Source of the DNA: Tagaea sp. CACIAM 22H2
GTDB taxonomy: Bacteria; Pseudomonadota; Alphaproteobacteria; CACIAM-22H2
Assembly (NCBI GenBank): GCA_014444615.1
Contig: PVXE01000038.1
Location: forward strand, 1 to 39,000
Length of the DNA: 39,000 nucleotides
Direction of reading: 5' to 3'
The notes beneath the pieces were generated by a model that was not told where the DNA came from, made no database searches, and saw nothing but the letters and a program-made list of their open reading frames with translations. Made by a program: the position numbers and the translations under genes. The stretch's first letter is position 1. The number at the start of each line of letters is the position of its first letter. This document shows, piece by piece, positions 26,927 to 35,557 of the stretch.

Positions 26927-28159
26927 ATGGCCCACGCCGTCTCGCCGCTCGCCCCGACTTCGTTCCCCGAACTGCCGGCGATCGGCGGCGTGCGTATCGC
27001 CGCCGGCTTGACCGGCATGCGCTACAAGAACCGCGACGACATCGTGATGTTCGCGTTCGACAAGGGCACGGCGGTGGCGGGCGTATTCACCAGCAACAAG
27101 ATGCCGGGCATGCCCGTCGATTGGTGCCGGAAATACGTGGGCAAGGGCAAGGCGCGCGCCTTGGTCGTCAACGCGGGCAACGCCAATGTCTTCACCGGCA
27201 AGCAGGGGCGCGACGCCTGTGCGGCCACGGCGAAGGCGGCGGCGAAGGCGCTGGGCTGCAAGGCCGAGGAAGTGATGCTCGCCTCGACCGGTGTGATCGG
27301 TTTGATCCCGCAGGCCGATCTGCTCGCCGCCGCGGTCGCCGATTTGGGCGGGCGCTTGGGCACGGCCGATTGGCCGCGCGCCGCGCGCGCGATCATGACG
27401 ACCGATACTTTCGCCAAGGCCGCGACGACGACCGCCAAGATCGGCGGCAAGAAAGTGCGCATCTCGGGCATCTGCAAAGGTTCGGGCATGATCATGCCGC
27501 AGATGGCGACGATGCTCGCTTTCGTCGCAACCGATGCGGCGATCGATCCGGCCGTGTTGCGCAAGCTGGTGCGCGAGGAAGCGGATACGAGCTTCAACGC
27601 CGTGACGGTGGATGGCGATACGTCGACCTCCGACACGCTGCTTGCTTTCGCCACCGGTGCGGCCGGCAACAAGCCGGTGAAGAGCCTGACCTCCGCCGAC
27701 GGCAAGGCGCTGCGCAAAGCCTTCGCGGTTGTGCTGCAGGATCTCGCCATCCAAATCGCGCGCGACGGCGAAGGGGCGCAAAAGCTCGTCACCATCGACG
27801 TTGCGGGCGCGCAATCCGACGCGGCGGCGCGGCGCATCGCCATGTCGATCGGCAATTCGCCTTTGGTGAAGACCGCCCTGGCGGCGGGCGACGCCAATTG
27901 GGGCCGCATCGTCATGGCCGTGGGCAAGGCGGGCGAGAAGGCCGATCGCGACAAGCTGTCGGTGTCGATCGGCGGCATCACCATCGCGCGCAAAGGCGGG
28001 CTCGTGCCCGGCTACGACGAAACCCCTGTCGCCAAGCATCTTGCCGGGCGCGAAGTGTTCTTGAAGGTCGATCTCGGCCTCGGCAAGGGCAAGGCGCGGG
28101 CGTGGACCTGCGATCTGACCCACGCCTATATCGACATCAATGCCGATTACCGGTCCTGA
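26927..28159 (+). CDS. argJ: Bifunctional ornithine acetyltransferase / N-acetylglutamate synthase
   Basis: Arginine biosynthesis: moves the acetyl group from N-acetylornithine to glutamate and, in bifunctional forms, can also use acetyl-CoA. The 410-residue proenzyme cleaves itself before the conserved threonine in PQMATMLAF (between Ala194 and Thr195) to give alpha and beta chains. Other family segments are STGVIGLIP (120-128), GICKGSGMI and the C-terminal CDLTHAYIDINADYRS. The length is typical. Its last 20 bases overlap the mutT start, so the two genes are translationally linked. The parvulin-argJ-mutT order downstream of divergent secA is widespread in alphaproteobacteria. Confidence 0.97.
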   Translation: MAHAVSPLAPTSFPELPAIGGVRIAAGLTGMRYKNRDDIVMFAFDKGTAVAGVFTSNKMPGMPVDWCRKYVGKGKARALVVNAGNANVFTGKQGRDACAATAKAAAKALGCKAEEVMLASTGVIGLIPQADLLAAAVADLGGRLGTADWPRAARAIMTTDTFAKAATTTAKIGGKKVRISGICKGSGMIMPQMATMLAFVATDAAIDPAVLRKLVREEADTSFNAVTVDGDTSTSDTLLAFATGAAGNKPVKSLTSADGKALRKAFAVVLQDLAIQIARDGEGAQKLVTIDVAGAQSDAAARRIAMSIGNSPLVKTALAAGDANWGRIVMAVGKAGEKADRDKLSVSIGGITIARKGGLVPGYDETPVAKHLAGREVFLKVDLGLGKGKARAWTCDLTHAYIDINADYRS

Positions 28160-28613
28160 TTCCGAACCGGAAGGCTGCGACGATCCGAAACTGTCGGCGC
28201 TGCTGGCGGCACCGGCGCGCGTCGTCACGGTTGTCGCCGCCGCGCTGATCGATTCCGACGGGCGCGTGCTGCTCGCGCAACGCCCGCCGGGCAAGTCGAT
28301 GGCGGGGCTATGGGAATTCCCCGGCGGCAAGCTCGATCCGAACGAAACGCCCGAGGCGGCACTGACCCGTGAACTTCACGAGGAACTCGGCATCGATCTT
28401 CGCCCCGCGTGTTTGGCGCCGCTGACCTTCGCCTCGCATCGCTATCCCGATTTCCATTTGCTGATGCCGCTTTACGCGGCGCGCAATTGGAAGGGCACGC
28501 CGCAACCCAAGGAAGGGCAGAAGCTCGCCTGGGTGCGGATCGAGAATTTCAAAGATTATCCGATGCCGCCGGCGGATATCCCGCTGGTGGCGATGCTGCG
28601 CGACCTTCTTTAA
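28140..28613 (+). CDS. mutT: 8-oxo-dGTP diphosphatase MutT (NUDIX)
   Basis: Removes oxidised 8-oxo-dGTP from the nucleotide pool and so prevents A:T to C:G mutations. The 157-residue protein has a textbook NUDIX box: Gly63, Glu69, Arg77-Glu78-Leu79, Glu81-Glu82, Gly84-Ile85. Upstream, LLAQRPPGKSMAGLWEFPGG is the MutT substrate-binding signature. The ATG at 28140 lies inside the end of argJ (20-base overlap). The first ~25 residues are not conserved-looking, so a later start is possible, but there is no clear alternative. The stop overlaps by 4 bases that of the convergent methyltransferase gene. Confidence 0.92.
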   Translation: MPITGPDSEPEGCDDPKLSALLAAPARVVTVVAAALIDSDGRVLLAQRPPGKSMAGLWEFPGGKLDPNETPEAALTRELHEELGIDLRPACLAPLTFASHRYPDFHLLMPLYAARNWKGTPQPKEGQKLAWVRIENFKDYPMPPADIPLVAMLRDLL

Positions 28614-29545
28614 CTCGGCCGCGCGCGGTCGCCGGTTTTGACCTCGACCGCGTCCAGCGCTTGGGCCAGCCGGGTCGTCGCCGAACCGGGGCGCAGGGGC
28701 TTGGGCTGGTTCGCCGCCGGCGCCCAGGCGGTCAGCGTCAGCATCTGGAACGTCGCGGGCATGCGGCCCGTGCTTTCCTTGCCGAAGCGATCCTCGTAGA
28801 TCGCGGCCGCGCGTAAAATCGTCGAGCGGCGGGAGAAATCCTTGCGCCGTTCGACGACCGCGTTGCTTTCGCCCATGCCGCGCAGATCGCGCATCAGGTC
28901 CAGCGCGTTTTCGTATTCGACGGTGATCGTATCGCTATCGGCGACCGGCAGCGCGAAGCCGGCGCGTTGCAGCAATGCGGCCGCGTCGCGCAAATCGGCG
29001 AAGGGCGACACGCGCGGGCCCGCCCCGCCGGTCTCGGCAAGCTCGGCATCGAGCAATGCTTGGCGCAGTTCGATCAGGGTCTCGCCGCCCAGCAGTGTCA
29101 CCAGGAACAAGCCGTCCGGCTTCAATGCGCGGCGCGCTTGGATCAAGGCGCCGGGCAGGTCGTTCGTCCAATGCAGCGACAGGCACGACACGACCAGATC
29201 GAAACTGCCTTCGGCGAAAGGAAGATATTCCTCGTCCGCCACCACGACCGCGCGATCGGCGTCGCCGTCGCAGCTGCGCGCGCGGGCCGCGCGCATCATC
29301 GCGCAGGAAAGATCGCAATGGACCAGCAGTTCCACACCCTTGCGCTGCGCGATCAACGGCGCCAGCAATCCGGTGCGTGCACCCATATCCAGCACGCGCG
29401 GGAACGTGCGGTTCACGTCGTCGAGACGTTCGACCAAGCGTTCGGCGGCTTCGCGGAACAGGAAATCGTGATCGGCGAAATGCCGCGCGGCGCGGTCGCG
29501 ATGCGCGCGCACGGCTTTGCGGTCGAAAACGATCGGCGATCCCAT
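28610..29545 (-). CDS. Class I SAM methyltransferase-fold protein, NDUFAF5/BioC-like
   Basis: 311 residues. SAM-binding motif I reads VLDMGARTGLLAP, where the usual GxGxG is reduced. Motif II acidic residue is in LLVHCDLS, and a post-II block is EYLPFAEGSFDLVVSCLSLHW. The N-terminal FDRKAVRAHRDRAA and the C-terminal AAAIYEDRFG segments match the alphaproteobacterial relatives of mitochondrial NDUFAF5, a complex I assembly factor that hydroxylates an arginine of NDUFS7; BioC is a more distant relative. A role in complex I assembly is inferred from family only. It is divergent from the ComF-like gene and converges with mutT. Confidence 0.85.
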   Translation of the reverse strand: MGSPIVFDRKAVRAHRDRAARHFADHDFLFREAAERLVERLDDVNRTFPRVLDMGARTGLLAPLIAQRKGVELLVHCDLSCAMMRAARARSCDGDADRAVVVADEEYLPFAEGSFDLVVSCLSLHWTNDLPGALIQARRALKPDGLFLVTLLGGETLIELRQALLDAELAETGGAGPRVSPFADLRDAAALLQRAGFALPVADSDTITVEYENALDLMRDLRGMGESNAVVERRKDFSRRSTILRAAAIYEDRFGKESTGRMPATFQMLTLTAWAPAANQPKPLRPGSATTRLAQALDAVEVKTGDRARPS

Positions 29546-29671
29546 GCCCGATTCCTAGCCCAACCCGCGCGTCCGGGAAACGGGGCATGTGAAGTGCCCC
29601 ACATTGACTTGGCCGCCGTTTTCGTGTTGCGCTCGGCGGCCGTGGACTTCGCCGCCCGCATCGCCGGATTG

Positions 29672-30427
29672 ATGGAGTTGGGCGTTCGCGCGGGGCGCGC
29701 CGCTCTCGACGCGGTCGTGCCGCCGATTTGCGTTGCCTGCCGCGAGCCCGTTTCCGAAACGCATACACTTTGCGCCGCGTGCTGGGCGAAGCTCGGCTGG
29801 ATCGACCGTCCGTTTTGCGCGCGCTGCGGTTTGCCGTTCGACTTCGCGGCGCTGACGCCGGGTCCCGCCGAATGCGCGCCGTGCCTCGCGCGCCCGCCCG
29901 CCTTCGCCAAGGCACGCGCGGCGTTGCGCTACGAACCGGCCAGCCGGGAATTGGTGCTCGCCTTCAAACACGCCGACCGCACGCAGAACGCGCCGGCCTT
30001 CGCCGCGTGGATGGCGCGCGCGGGCGCCGAGCTGCTCGACGGCGCCGATCTGATCGTGCCCGTGCCCCTGCATTGGACGCGGCTGATCGCACGGCGCTTC
30101 AATCAGGCGGCGCTGCTGGCGCGCGGGCTTTCGAAGCGTACGCGCATTCCGTTCGATCCAAGGTTACTGGTCCGTACCCGCCGCACGCGAACGCAAGGTG
30201 ATCTGACGCGGTCCCAGCGCATGCGTAACGTGCGGGGCGCCTTTGCGGTGCGCGCAAACGGGCGCCTGAAATTGAAGGGGCGCGTCGTCGTTTTGGTGGA
30301 CGACGTGATGACCACCGGCGCCACTTTGGAGGCCTGCGCCAAGGCCTTGCGCCGGGCGGGCGCCAAAGAAGTGCGCGTTCTGGCGCTCGCCCGCGTCGTC
30401 CGGCCGGGCGAGGGAACGGCCGTATAG
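29672..30427 (+). CDS. ComF family phosphoribosyltransferase-like protein
   Basis: 251 residues if started at MELGVRAGRA; a GTG at 29594 would add 26 residues, and either is possible. Zinc-ribbon cysteines come first (CVACREPVSETHTLCAACW, then FCARCGLPFD and ECAPCLARP). A PRTase domain follows with the PRPP loop VVVLVDDVMTTGATL near the C-terminus. ComF proteins take part in DNA uptake in competent bacteria, apparently at the step of single-strand transfer through the membrane; in alphaproteobacteria the role is little known. It is divergent from the methyltransferase gene, and glutaredoxin follows 71 bases downstream. Confidence 0.9.
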   Translation: MELGVRAGRAALDAVVPPICVACREPVSETHTLCAACWAKLGWIDRPFCARCGLPFDFAALTPGPAECAPCLARPPAFAKARAALRYEPASRELVLAFKHADRTQNAPAFAAWMARAGAELLDGADLIVPVPLHWTRLIARRFNQAALLARGLSKRTRIPFDPRLLVRTRRTRTQGDLTRSQRMRNVRGAFAVRANGRLKLKGRVVVLVDDVMTTGATLEACAKALRRAGAKEVRVLALARVVRPGEGTAV

Positions 30428-30498
30428 TCTGCCGGCATGCACTGGTGTGCGCTGCGGCAATTTGCTAGTTTGGAAGCATTCCAACAACGGAAACGACC

Positions 30499-30759
30499 AT
30501 GGCGACCAAAGTCGAAATCTACTCGAGCCCCTTCTGCGGATATTGCGCGCGCGCCAAAAGCTTGCTGCGCCGGAAGGGCGTCGAGTTCGTCGAATACGAC
30601 GTGATGGAGCGCCCCGATCTGCGCGAGGAAATGGTGAAGCGCGCCGGCGGCCGCTCGACCGTGCCGCAGATTTTCGCCGACGGGCAGCATCTGGGCGGCA
30701 GCGACGACATCCACGCCCTGGATGCGCAAGGCAAGCTCGACCCGATTCTCGCGGTCTAA
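30499..30759 (+). CDS. grxC: Glutaredoxin 3
   Basis: Small cytosolic thiol-disulfide oxidoreductase of 86 residues that uses glutathione to reduce disulfides, for instance in ribonucleotide reductase. The dithiol active site is CGYC (SSPFCGYCARAK), with Gly in place of the more common Pro. The glutathione-binding TVP (STVPQIFADGQHLGG) and the GGSDD motifs are present. The length is typical of GrxC. Its stop overlaps that of the convergent acetyltransferase gene. Confidence 0.95.
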   Translation: MATKVEIYSSPFCGYCARAKSLLRRKGVEFVEYDVMERPDLREEMVKRAGGRSTVPQIFADGQHLGGSDDIHALDAQGKLDPILAV

Positions 30760-31286
30760 CGCGTCAAAACGAATTCCATCGTTTCGCGCGGAGTCTCGCG
30801 CGCGGGCTGGCTGCGCAGCATCTTGCCGTTGGGCCGCATGCCGAGTTTGCGCGCGACCGCCAGCGACGGCGCGTTGTCGGGCAAGGCGCCGGCGGTCAGG
30901 CGCGTCATTTCCATCGACCAACAGAATTCCACCAGACGCGCCGCCGCTTCGAACGCGTAGCCGTTCCCTTGATGCGGGATTGCGATCCACCAGCCCAGAT
31001 CGCCTTCCTTGCCCGGCCCGTCCAGCGCCACACCCACGCCGCCGATGGCACCCGGCGCGTTCCGACGCTCGATCACAAAGGTGAGCGCGCGCGCCGCTTC
31101 GATCGACGCGCGCACATCCGCGATCCAGGAACGCGCGTTCTCGATCCCGTAAGGATGCGGGATATTCGCGGTCCAGCGCGCGATCTCCCATTCCGCGAGC
31201 CACGCGGCCAGGGCTTCGGCGTCGCCGTCGCGGGGAACCCGCAAAATCAGGCGCGGCGTTTCCAGGCGCAGATCGAGAGGGTTCAA
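30756..31286 (-). CDS. GNAT family N-acetyltransferase (RimJ/RimL-like)
   Basis: 176 residues from a TTG start that overlaps the stop of the upstream BON gene (TTGA at 31283-31286), which implies translational coupling. The opening LDLRLETPRLILR is the usual start of RimJ/RimL-type GNAT proteins. The acetyl-CoA loop is in the segment WWIAIPHQGNGYAFEA (a degenerate Q/RxxGxG/A), and the C-terminal ARKLGMRPNG segment is also conserved. It transfers acetyl groups from acetyl-CoA to an amine, possibly a protein N-terminus or small molecule; the substrate is unknown. The frame stays open for another 170 codons upstream, but that stretch is the antisense-like shadow of the BON gene. Confidence 0.88.
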   Translation of the reverse strand: MNPLDLRLETPRLILRVPRDGDAEALAAWLAEWEIARWTANIPHPYGIENARSWIADVRASIEAARALTFVIERRNAPGAIGGVGVALDGPGKEGDLGWWIAIPHQGNGYAFEAAARLVEFCWSMEMTRLTAGALPDNAPSLAVARKLGMRPNGKMLRSQPARETPRETMEFVLTR

Positions 31287-31852
31287 GGTTGGACGCGGAC
31301 GTGATTGACCACGGCGCGCACGTCTTCCGTGCCGCGCGCCAGATTCAGCGCTGTATTGAGCTCGGTTTGGCTTAGTGCACGGCCGAACAGATAGACCGTG
31401 CCGTTCACCGCGCGCACGCGGAAATTCCCGCTGGTGATGCCTTTTTCGGCCAAGAGCTTCACGCCCATTTTCTGCTCGATGGCGAGGTCCTTGGCGGTGG
31501 CGCCGATCCCGCCTTGGTCGGTCACTTGAAGCTCGTTGATGACTTGGCTGACGCCCTGGATGCCGCGCGCCAATTCCTCGGCGCGGGTTTTCATCCGCGC
31601 TTCCTTGACCGATCCCGTCAGCATCATCCGCCCGACATAGACGTCGGTCGACACGTCGCGGAACAAGGCGCCGGATTCGCCCGCGACCGCGCGGTTGAAG
31701 GCCAGCAGGATGCGGTTGTCCTCGGTGATCTGCGCGGTCGTGCGCGATTCGGTGGCAAGGCGCGCGACGGTCGACACGCCAGGCGGGGCGCCGCAAGCGG
31801 CAAGGCTCGTCAAAGCGGCGAAGGCGACCAAAATTGCGGCGATGCGGCGCAT
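31283..31852 (-). CDS. BON-domain lipoprotein
   Basis: 189 residues. A lipoprotein signal peptide (MRRIAAILVAFAALTSLAAC, lipobox LAAC) makes Cys20 the likely lipidated residue, so it sits in the periplasm, inner or outer membrane. Two BON domains follow: one around residues 42-115 (DNRILLAFNRAV; VGRMMLTGSV) and one around 118-188 (DLAIEQKMGVKLL; VNGTVYLFGRALSQTE). BON domains bind phospholipid surfaces. OsmY- and DolP-like proteins have two BON domains and protect envelope integrity under stress, so a DolP/OsmY-type role is a reasonable inference. The gene for a GNAT protein is coupled downstream. Confidence 0.9.
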   Translation of the reverse strand: MRRIAAILVAFAALTSLAACGAPPGVSTVARLATESRTTAQITEDNRILLAFNRAVAGESGALFRDVSTDVYVGRMMLTGSVKEARMKTRAEELARGIQGVSQVINELQVTDQGGIGATAKDLAIEQKMGVKLLAEKGITSGNFRVRAVNGTVYLFGRALSQTELNTALNLARGTEDVRAVVNHVRVQP

Positions 31853-31876
31853 GGGCGTGCTCCCGTTTGGGTTTAC

Positions 31877-33676
31877 CTAACCGTACAACGCTTCCAGCCG
31901 ATCGCCATAGACCCCGCGCACGATATGCCGGCGAACTTTCAATGTCGGCGTCATCTGCTCGTTCTCGATGGTGAAGGGCTGGGCCGCGATCAGGAAGCGG
32001 CGCACGCGTTCGGGCAGCGGCAATTTGGCGTTGGCACGCTCCACCGCCGCGTCGATCGCGGCGATGAGATCGCGGTCGCCCGCCAGCGCCGCAAGATCGG
32101 CGGCGACGCCTTTCGCTTTGGCGATCGCTTCGATCGTTTCGGGTTTGGGCACGATCACCGCGACCAGATACGGCCGCTTGTCGCCATGGACCATCGCTTG
32201 CGCGATTTCCGGTTCCATGATCAGCGTGCCTTCGATCTTCGACGGCGACAGCATGTCGCCGCCCGAATTCTTGATGAAATCTTTTTTACGGTCCGTGATT
32301 TTGATCCGGCCCGCCTCGTCGATCAGGCCGACATCGCCTGTATGCAGCCAGCCGTCGACGATCGTCTTTTCGGTCCATTCGGGCTCGTTCCAATAGCCCT
32401 TCATGACCAATTCGCCGCGCACCAGAATCTCGCCGTCGGCGGCGAAGCGCACTTCCACGCCTTTCATCGGCGGGCCGACCGTGTCCATGCGTTCCTCGCC
32501 CGGCCGGTTGGCGGCGATGACGGGGGCGGATTCGGTCTGGCCATAGCCTTGCAGCACGCGCACGCCCAAAGCGTGAAAGAAGATCCCGATCTCCGGGTTC
32601 AGCGCCGCGCCGCCGGAGACGAACGCCTTCAACCGCCCGCCGAAACGGCCGCGCACCTTGTCGCGCACAAGTTTTTCCAGCACGCGGTCGGCAAGCCATT
32701 CCAGCATGTTCAAGCGTACGCCGTTGTAGCGCTTGGTGCCGAGTTCGATCGTTTTGGCGAACAGGAATTGCTTGAGCGGCTTTTCGCGCTTCAGCCCTTG
32801 GGTGATGCGCGCATGCAGGCTTTCGTAAAGCCGCGGCACGGCGGTCATGATCGTGGGCCGCACTTCGACCATGTTGGAGCCGAGCTTATCGATCCCTTCG
32901 GCGAAATAGACGGTGGCGCCGATACCGACCATGAAGCCCATGCACACCGTGTGCTCGTAGGAATGCGACAGCGGCAGGAACGAGAGATACGTCTCCTCGC
33001 CGGGATGAAGGGCGGTGAAGATTTCCCACGCCCCGTCGCAATTGCGCAGGATCGCGCCGTGATGAAGCATCACGCCCTTGGGCTTGCCGCCGGTGCCGGA
33101 GGTGTGGATGACGCAGGCGATATCGTCGCGCAGCAAACCGGCATTCGCGGTGTCGGTCGGATCGGGCGCATCCTTGCCCAGCGCCAGCGCGTCGTCCCAA
33201 GACAGAATCTCGACGCCCATATCCTGCGCGTAGGCGGGCTTCTCGATCGCGATGGCGAAGCGGCAGCCCGGCGATTGGCGCGCGGCGGCGACGGCCTTCT
33301 CGGCCAAGGCTTGGGTCGAGACGATCACGCCCTTGGCGTGGACGTTCGACAGGATGAATAAATGGTCCTCGACCGTGTTGGTCGTGTAGGTCGGCACGCT
33401 GATCGCGCCTGCCGCCATGATGGCAAGATCGGCGATCACCCATTCGGGCCGGTTTTCGGCGATCAGCCCGACGCGGTCGCCGCGCCCGATACCCAGCTTC
33501 ACCAGCGCGGCCGCCAGCGCGCGGACTTGTCTTTCGGTCTGCGCCCAGGTCAGCGCCTTCCACTCGCCGTCCTTTTTGGCCAGCAGAAAGGGCCGGTCAG
33601 CGCGCTTCTTCGCCTGGTCCAAAAAGGCCCTGAGCAGACTGGGGCATTTGTCGAAATCGGTGGGGGGTGCTGACAT
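31877..33676 (-). CDS. Long-chain acyl-CoA synthetase (AMP-forming), FadD15/ACSL-like
   Basis: Activates fatty acids to acyl-CoA via an acyl-adenylate, at the membrane face. 599 residues, typical of the long ACSL-like group rather than E. coli FadD. Motifs in order: the P-loop-like VIHTSGTGGKPKGVMLHHGA, then YLSFLPLSHSYEH, the adenylate-binding QGYGQTESAPV, TGDVGLIDEAGRIKITDRKK, and the C-terminal catalytic-lysine region near TPTLKVRR. A one-gene unit; the pepF-like gene is divergent 95 bases away. It likely feeds beta-oxidation or phospholipid synthesis; the chain length is not predictable here. Confidence 0.94.
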   Translation of the reverse strand: MSAPPTDFDKCPSLLRAFLDQAKKRADRPFLLAKKDGEWKALTWAQTERQVRALAAALVKLGIGRGDRVGLIAENRPEWVIADLAIMAAGAISVPTYTTNTVEDHLFILSNVHAKGVIVSTQALAEKAVAAARQSPGCRFAIAIEKPAYAQDMGVEILSWDDALALGKDAPDPTDTANAGLLRDDIACVIHTSGTGGKPKGVMLHHGAILRNCDGAWEIFTALHPGEETYLSFLPLSHSYEHTVCMGFMVGIGATVYFAEGIDKLGSNMVEVRPTIMTAVPRLYESLHARITQGLKREKPLKQFLFAKTIELGTKRYNGVRLNMLEWLADRVLEKLVRDKVRGRFGGRLKAFVSGGAALNPEIGIFFHALGVRVLQGYGQTESAPVIAANRPGEERMDTVGPPMKGVEVRFAADGEILVRGELVMKGYWNEPEWTEKTIVDGWLHTGDVGLIDEAGRIKITDRKKDFIKNSGGDMLSPSKIEGTLIMEPEIAQAMVHGDKRPYLVAVIVPKPETIEAIAKAKGVAADLAALAGDRDLIAAIDAAVERANAKLPLPERVRRFLIAAQPFTIENEQMTPTLKVRRHIVRGVYGDRLEALYG

Positions 33677-33771
33677 TCGGGGGGTTCCTCGGCTGCCGGG
33701 TCTTTTCCCGCAGGTGCGACCGGCTTATATCCATGAAATAGCTTATCGGCCCGATTTCAGGAACCCCATCC

Positions 33772-35553
33772 ATGACCGCTTCCGCCGCCGCCAAAACCTC
33801 GCTGCCCGAATGGGATTTGCGCGACCTGTTTCCGGGTCGCGATTCGCCCGAACTGGCCGCGGCACTGACGAAGGCGGAGAAGGATGCCGAGGCGTTTCAG
33901 GCGCGCTACGAAGGAAAATTGTCGGGCTTGACCGGTGCGGCCCTGGGCAAGGCGATCGCCGAATACGAAGCGCTGGAGGAATCGCTGTCGCGGATCACGT
34001 CGTTTGCGGATCTGACCTATGCGGGTAACCAGGCGGATTCCGCGATCGCGAAGTTCTACCAGACGGTTCAGGAGCGGGTGAACGGCATCTCCAGCCGCAC
34101 GCTGTTCTTCACGTTGGAACTCAACCGGCTGGACGAAGCCGATATTGCCGCCAAGCTGAAGGCGCCGGAACTGGCGCGCTACGCGCCGTGGCTGCGCGAT
34201 TTGCGCGCCTTCCGCCCGCACCAGCTGGGCGACGAGATGGAAAAGCTGCTGCACGAGAAATACGTCGCCGGCCGGGCGGCGTGGACGCGGCTGTTCGACG
34301 AAACGATGGCCGGTTTGCGCTTCGACGTGGACGGCAAAACGCTGACCTCGGCCGAAGCGTTCCATCTTCTATCCGACCGCGACGGCAAGGTGCGTAAAGC
34401 CGCCGCCAAGGCCGTGGGCAAAACGCTGGGCGACAATGGCCGCCTGTTCGCGCTGATCACCAACACGCTGGCGAAGGACAAGGAGATCGAGGACAAGTGG
34501 CGCCATTACGCCGCGCCGATCTCCTCGCGCAATCTCGCCAACCGCGTGGAGGACGAAGTCGTCGACGCGCTGGTCGGCGCCGTGCGTCAATCCTATCCCC
34601 GGCTGTCGCATCGCTATTACGCGCTGAAGGCGAAATGGTTTGGCGTCGACAAGCTGGACTACTGGGATCGCAACGCGCCTTTGCCCAGCGCGGATGAACG
34701 CGAGTTCGATTGGAACGCCGCGCGCGACACGGTGCTCACGGCTTACGCCGCGTTCAGCCCCGACATGGCGAAGGTCGGCCAGCGCTTCTTCGACAATGCC
34801 TGGATCGACGCGGGCGTGCGGCCGGGCAAGGCGCCGGGCGCCTTTGCGCATCCGACCGTGCCGTCGGCGCACCCCTATTTGCTGGTCAATTTCCAGGGCA
34901 AGACGCGCGACGTGATGACGCTCGCGCACGAGCTGGGCCACGGCGTGCACCAAGTGCTGGCGGCCGGGCAGGGGCATTTGCTGGCCGACACGCCGTTGAC
35001 GCTGGCCGAGACCGCGTCGGTATTCGGCGAGATGCTGACCTTCCGCAAGCTGCTCGACGACGCCAAGGACCCCAAGCGCCGCAAATCGATGCTGGCGGGT
35101 AAGGTCGAAGACATGCTGAACACGGTCGTGCGCCAGATCGCGTTTTGCGAGTTCGAGCGCCGCTTGCACGCCGAACGCCGCCAAGGCGAATTGGAGCCGC
35201 AGCGTATCGGCGAGATTTGGATGGAAGTGCAGGTCGAAAGCCTGGGGCCCGCGTTCCGCTACGATCCCGAATATGCGTGGTACTGGACCTATATCCCGCA
35301 TTTCGTGCACACGCCGTTCTACGTCTACGCCTATGCGTTCGGCGATTGCTTGGTGAATTCGCTCTACGCCCTCTACGCCAAAACGCCCGCCGGCTTCGCC
35401 GAGAAATATCTCGACATGCTGCGCGCGGGCGGCACCAAGCGGCATAAGGAATTGCTCGCCCCGTTCGGATTGAACGCCGCCGATCCGGCGTTCTGGCGCC
35501 AGGGCTTGTCGCTCGTCGAAGGTTTCATCGACGAACTCGAAACGCTTCCGTAA
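33772..35553 (+). CDS. pepF: M3 family oligoendopeptidase F
   Basis: Zinc metallopeptidase of 593 residues that degrades short peptides in the cytosol. The zinc motif HEXXH is HELGH at residues 386-390 (TLAHELGHGVHQ); the third ligand is presumably the Glu in LAETASVFGEM downstream. The N-terminal domain begins LPEWDLRDLFPG, typical of the PepF/M3B group, and the C-terminal region includes YAWYWTYIPHFVHTPFYVYAYAF, split by the usual Tyr-rich substrate site. An intact and ordinary member. The ABC1-kinase gene starts 5 bases after the stop, so the two are probably one transcript. Confidence 0.95.
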   Translation: MTASAAAKTSLPEWDLRDLFPGRDSPELAAALTKAEKDAEAFQARYEGKLSGLTGAALGKAIAEYEALEESLSRITSFADLTYAGNQADSAIAKFYQTVQERVNGISSRTLFFTLELNRLDEADIAAKLKAPELARYAPWLRDLRAFRPHQLGDEMEKLLHEKYVAGRAAWTRLFDETMAGLRFDVDGKTLTSAEAFHLLSDRDGKVRKAAAKAVGKTLGDNGRLFALITNTLAKDKEIEDKWRHYAAPISSRNLANRVEDEVVDALVGAVRQSYPRLSHRYYALKAKWFGVDKLDYWDRNAPLPSADEREFDWNAARDTVLTAYAAFSPDMAKVGQRFFDNAWIDAGVRPGKAPGAFAHPTVPSAHPYLLVNFQGKTRDVMTLAHELGHGVHQVLAAGQGHLLADTPLTLAETASVFGEMLTFRKLLDDAKDPKRRKSMLAGKVEDMLNTVVRQIAFCEFERRLHAERRQGELEPQRIGEIWMEVQVESLGPAFRYDPEYAWYWTYIPHFVHTPFYVYAYAFGDCLVNSLYALYAKTPAGFAEKYLDMLRAGGTKRHKELLAPFGLNAADPAFWRQGLSLVEGFIDELETLP

Positions 35554-35557
35554 CCGG

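Noticed and set aside
31287..31796. N-terminal 170-codon extension of the GNAT gene
   Set aside because: It overlaps the BON lipoprotein gene in another frame and lacks domain features; the TTG at 31286 gives a normal-length GNAT protein.
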